DNA from: an archaeon
Lineage (GTDB): Archaea; Nanobdellota; Nanobdellia; Woesearchaeales; WJKL01
Reading direction: 5' to 3'
DNA length: 21,574 nt
NCBI GenBank assembly: GCA_020056025.1
Contig: JAGVIO010000064.1
Span: 1-21,574, forward strand
Shown here: positions 21,050-21,574 of the stretch, one piece after another
Numbering within the stretch: the stretch's first letter is position 1
How the letters are laid out: each line of letters begins with the position of its first letter
Notes under the pieces: generated by a model
Database searches by the model: none
The model's input: only the letters and a program-made list of their open reading frames with translations
What the model was told of the DNA's origin: nothing
Position numbers and translations under genes: made by a program

Positions 21050-21085
21050 ATTAAAAAAACAAAAATAAAGGCAGTCTTTGCCTTT
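21050..21085 (-). terminator. Intrinsic-type terminator after the right-edge surface gene
   Basis: AAAGGCA pairs with TGCCTTT around a 5-nt loop, directly at the TGA stop, and is followed on the minus strand by ATTTTTGTTTTTTT. This separates the upstream gene from the protease transcript. Confidence 0.75.
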
Positions 21086-21573
21086 CAATGATGCTTGTGA
21101 TGAGGCGGCCTGCGTTTTGCAAAATATGCTCCAAGACCCACTGCAAGCAGCACAACAGCAACAATTACTCCTATTATTAGAGCTGTGTTTGCTTCAGCCT
21201 TTTGTTGTTCTTTCTTCTCAGCAACAGGCTTTGGAGCAGGCTTTTCAGGCGGTGCTGCTGTAACTTCTGGCTCTGCTTCAGGCTATACAACAGGCTGCTC
21301 AGCTGGCGTTGGTGTAGGTGCTGGCTGCACAGCAGTAGTTGTTCCTGGAACAGTTCCTGTTGTTGTCTTTAAGCCAAACAATGCGCTAGATGAAGCCGAT
21401 GTGCTTACAAGCACAATCTCTATGTCATATGTTCCATCATCATCCACATCAACCTTTGCGCCTTCTCCTGGCGATAATGCGAATGTCTTTGCTGTTGATG
21501 CAACTGTTATTGTTGCCTTGCCGTTGCTTATGCTGTTTAATGTTATTGTGTGGTAAGCGCCTGAATAGACAAA
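21085..21573 (-). pseudogene. Anchored surface protein, 3' part, interrupted by in-frame TAG
   Basis: Open from the window edge. The visible N-terminal part is a strand-rich domain (YHTITLNSISNGKATITV ... VDVDDDGTYDIEIVL) with a DxDDDG calcium-type loop, then a Thr/Pro-rich linker (PAPTPTPAEQPVV). A TAG at 21283-21285 follows. The same frame continues without break: PEAEPEVTAAPPEKPAPKP, a basic/charged bridge, a hydrophobic helix (ALIIGVIVAVVLLAVGLGAYF) and the tail AKRRPPHHKHH ending in TGA at 21085-21087. Linker style and membrane anchor on the far side show it was one protein. TAG most easily derives from CAG (Gln). If translation ends at TAG the product loses its anchor. The domain resembles the one before the anchor of the 619-aa protein. 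Confidence 0.75.
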
Positions 21574-21574
21574 C

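Noticed and set aside
6684..21285. Genome-wide reassignment of TAA or TAG to glutamine
   Set aside because: Many intact genes here end properly in TAA, and the beta-rich gene ends at TAG at 6108. Two isolated internal stops are better explained by mutation, local read-through or base error.

Overview
This AT-rich window comes from an archaeon, most likely a small-genome DPANN-type lineage (Woesearchaeota/Pacearchaeota-like). The evidence is archaeal family-B DNA polymerase, a histone-fold protein, archaeal NMN adenylyltransferase (NadM), TATA boxes 25-30 nt before start codons (leaderless mRNAs), an intron-bearing tRNA-Gln with the A1-U72 pair used by the archaeal GatDE route, and a very large Asn-rich surface protein. 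The lineage is inferred; no rRNA is present.

Layout. (1) 1-1211, minus strand: start of PolB (cut by the window edge), a 53-aa histone-fold protein and a 39-aa antitoxin-like protein. (2) 1364-2989, plus strand: nadM, a winged-helix protein, a HIT hydrolase and a small two-helix membrane protein. (3) 2971-5245, plus strand: a nucleotidyl-transfer/stress island. An HTH-nucleotidyltransferase overlaps a HEPN gene by 4 nt (MNT-HEPN toxin-antitoxin organisation) and is followed by a Fic AMP-transferase. Both units use copies of one ~55-bp promoter segment. The second copy still carries the last codons of the upstream membrane-protein gene, so it was duplicated. The Fic gene has a TTGTCCACA-N22-TGTGGACAA dyad at its promoter and another with identical spacing at its 3' end. 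(4) 5332-6111: an unrecognised Cys/His-rich protein, convergent with the next block.

(5) 19521 down to 6108, minus strand: a surface-protein operon. It holds a 402-aa membrane-anchored protein, a 3049-aa secreted multi-Ig-like repeat protein, a 619-aa surface protein with a C-terminal membrane anchor (overlapping the giant gene by 11 nt), then a TraB/TIKI-like domain and a beta-rich domain. The last two are separated by one in-frame TAA, with open coding-like sequence continuing beyond it. (6) 19721-19867: tRNA-Gln(TTG), interrupted in the anticodon loop and again in the T-loop, the latter with a clear bulge-helix-bulge fold. (7) 19962-21573, minus strand: a 44-aa membrane protein, a secreted zinc metalloprotease preceded by a strongly structured leader, and the 3' part of another anchored surface protein that is interrupted by an in-frame TAG.

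Most of the window is devoted to the cell exterior: giant adhesin-like protein, anchored partners and a secreted protease. This would suit an archaeon living by contact with other cells. The best candidates for something undescribed are the Fic/MNT-HEPN island with its shared and duplicated operators, the doubly interrupted tRNA-Gln, and the structured leader before the protease.
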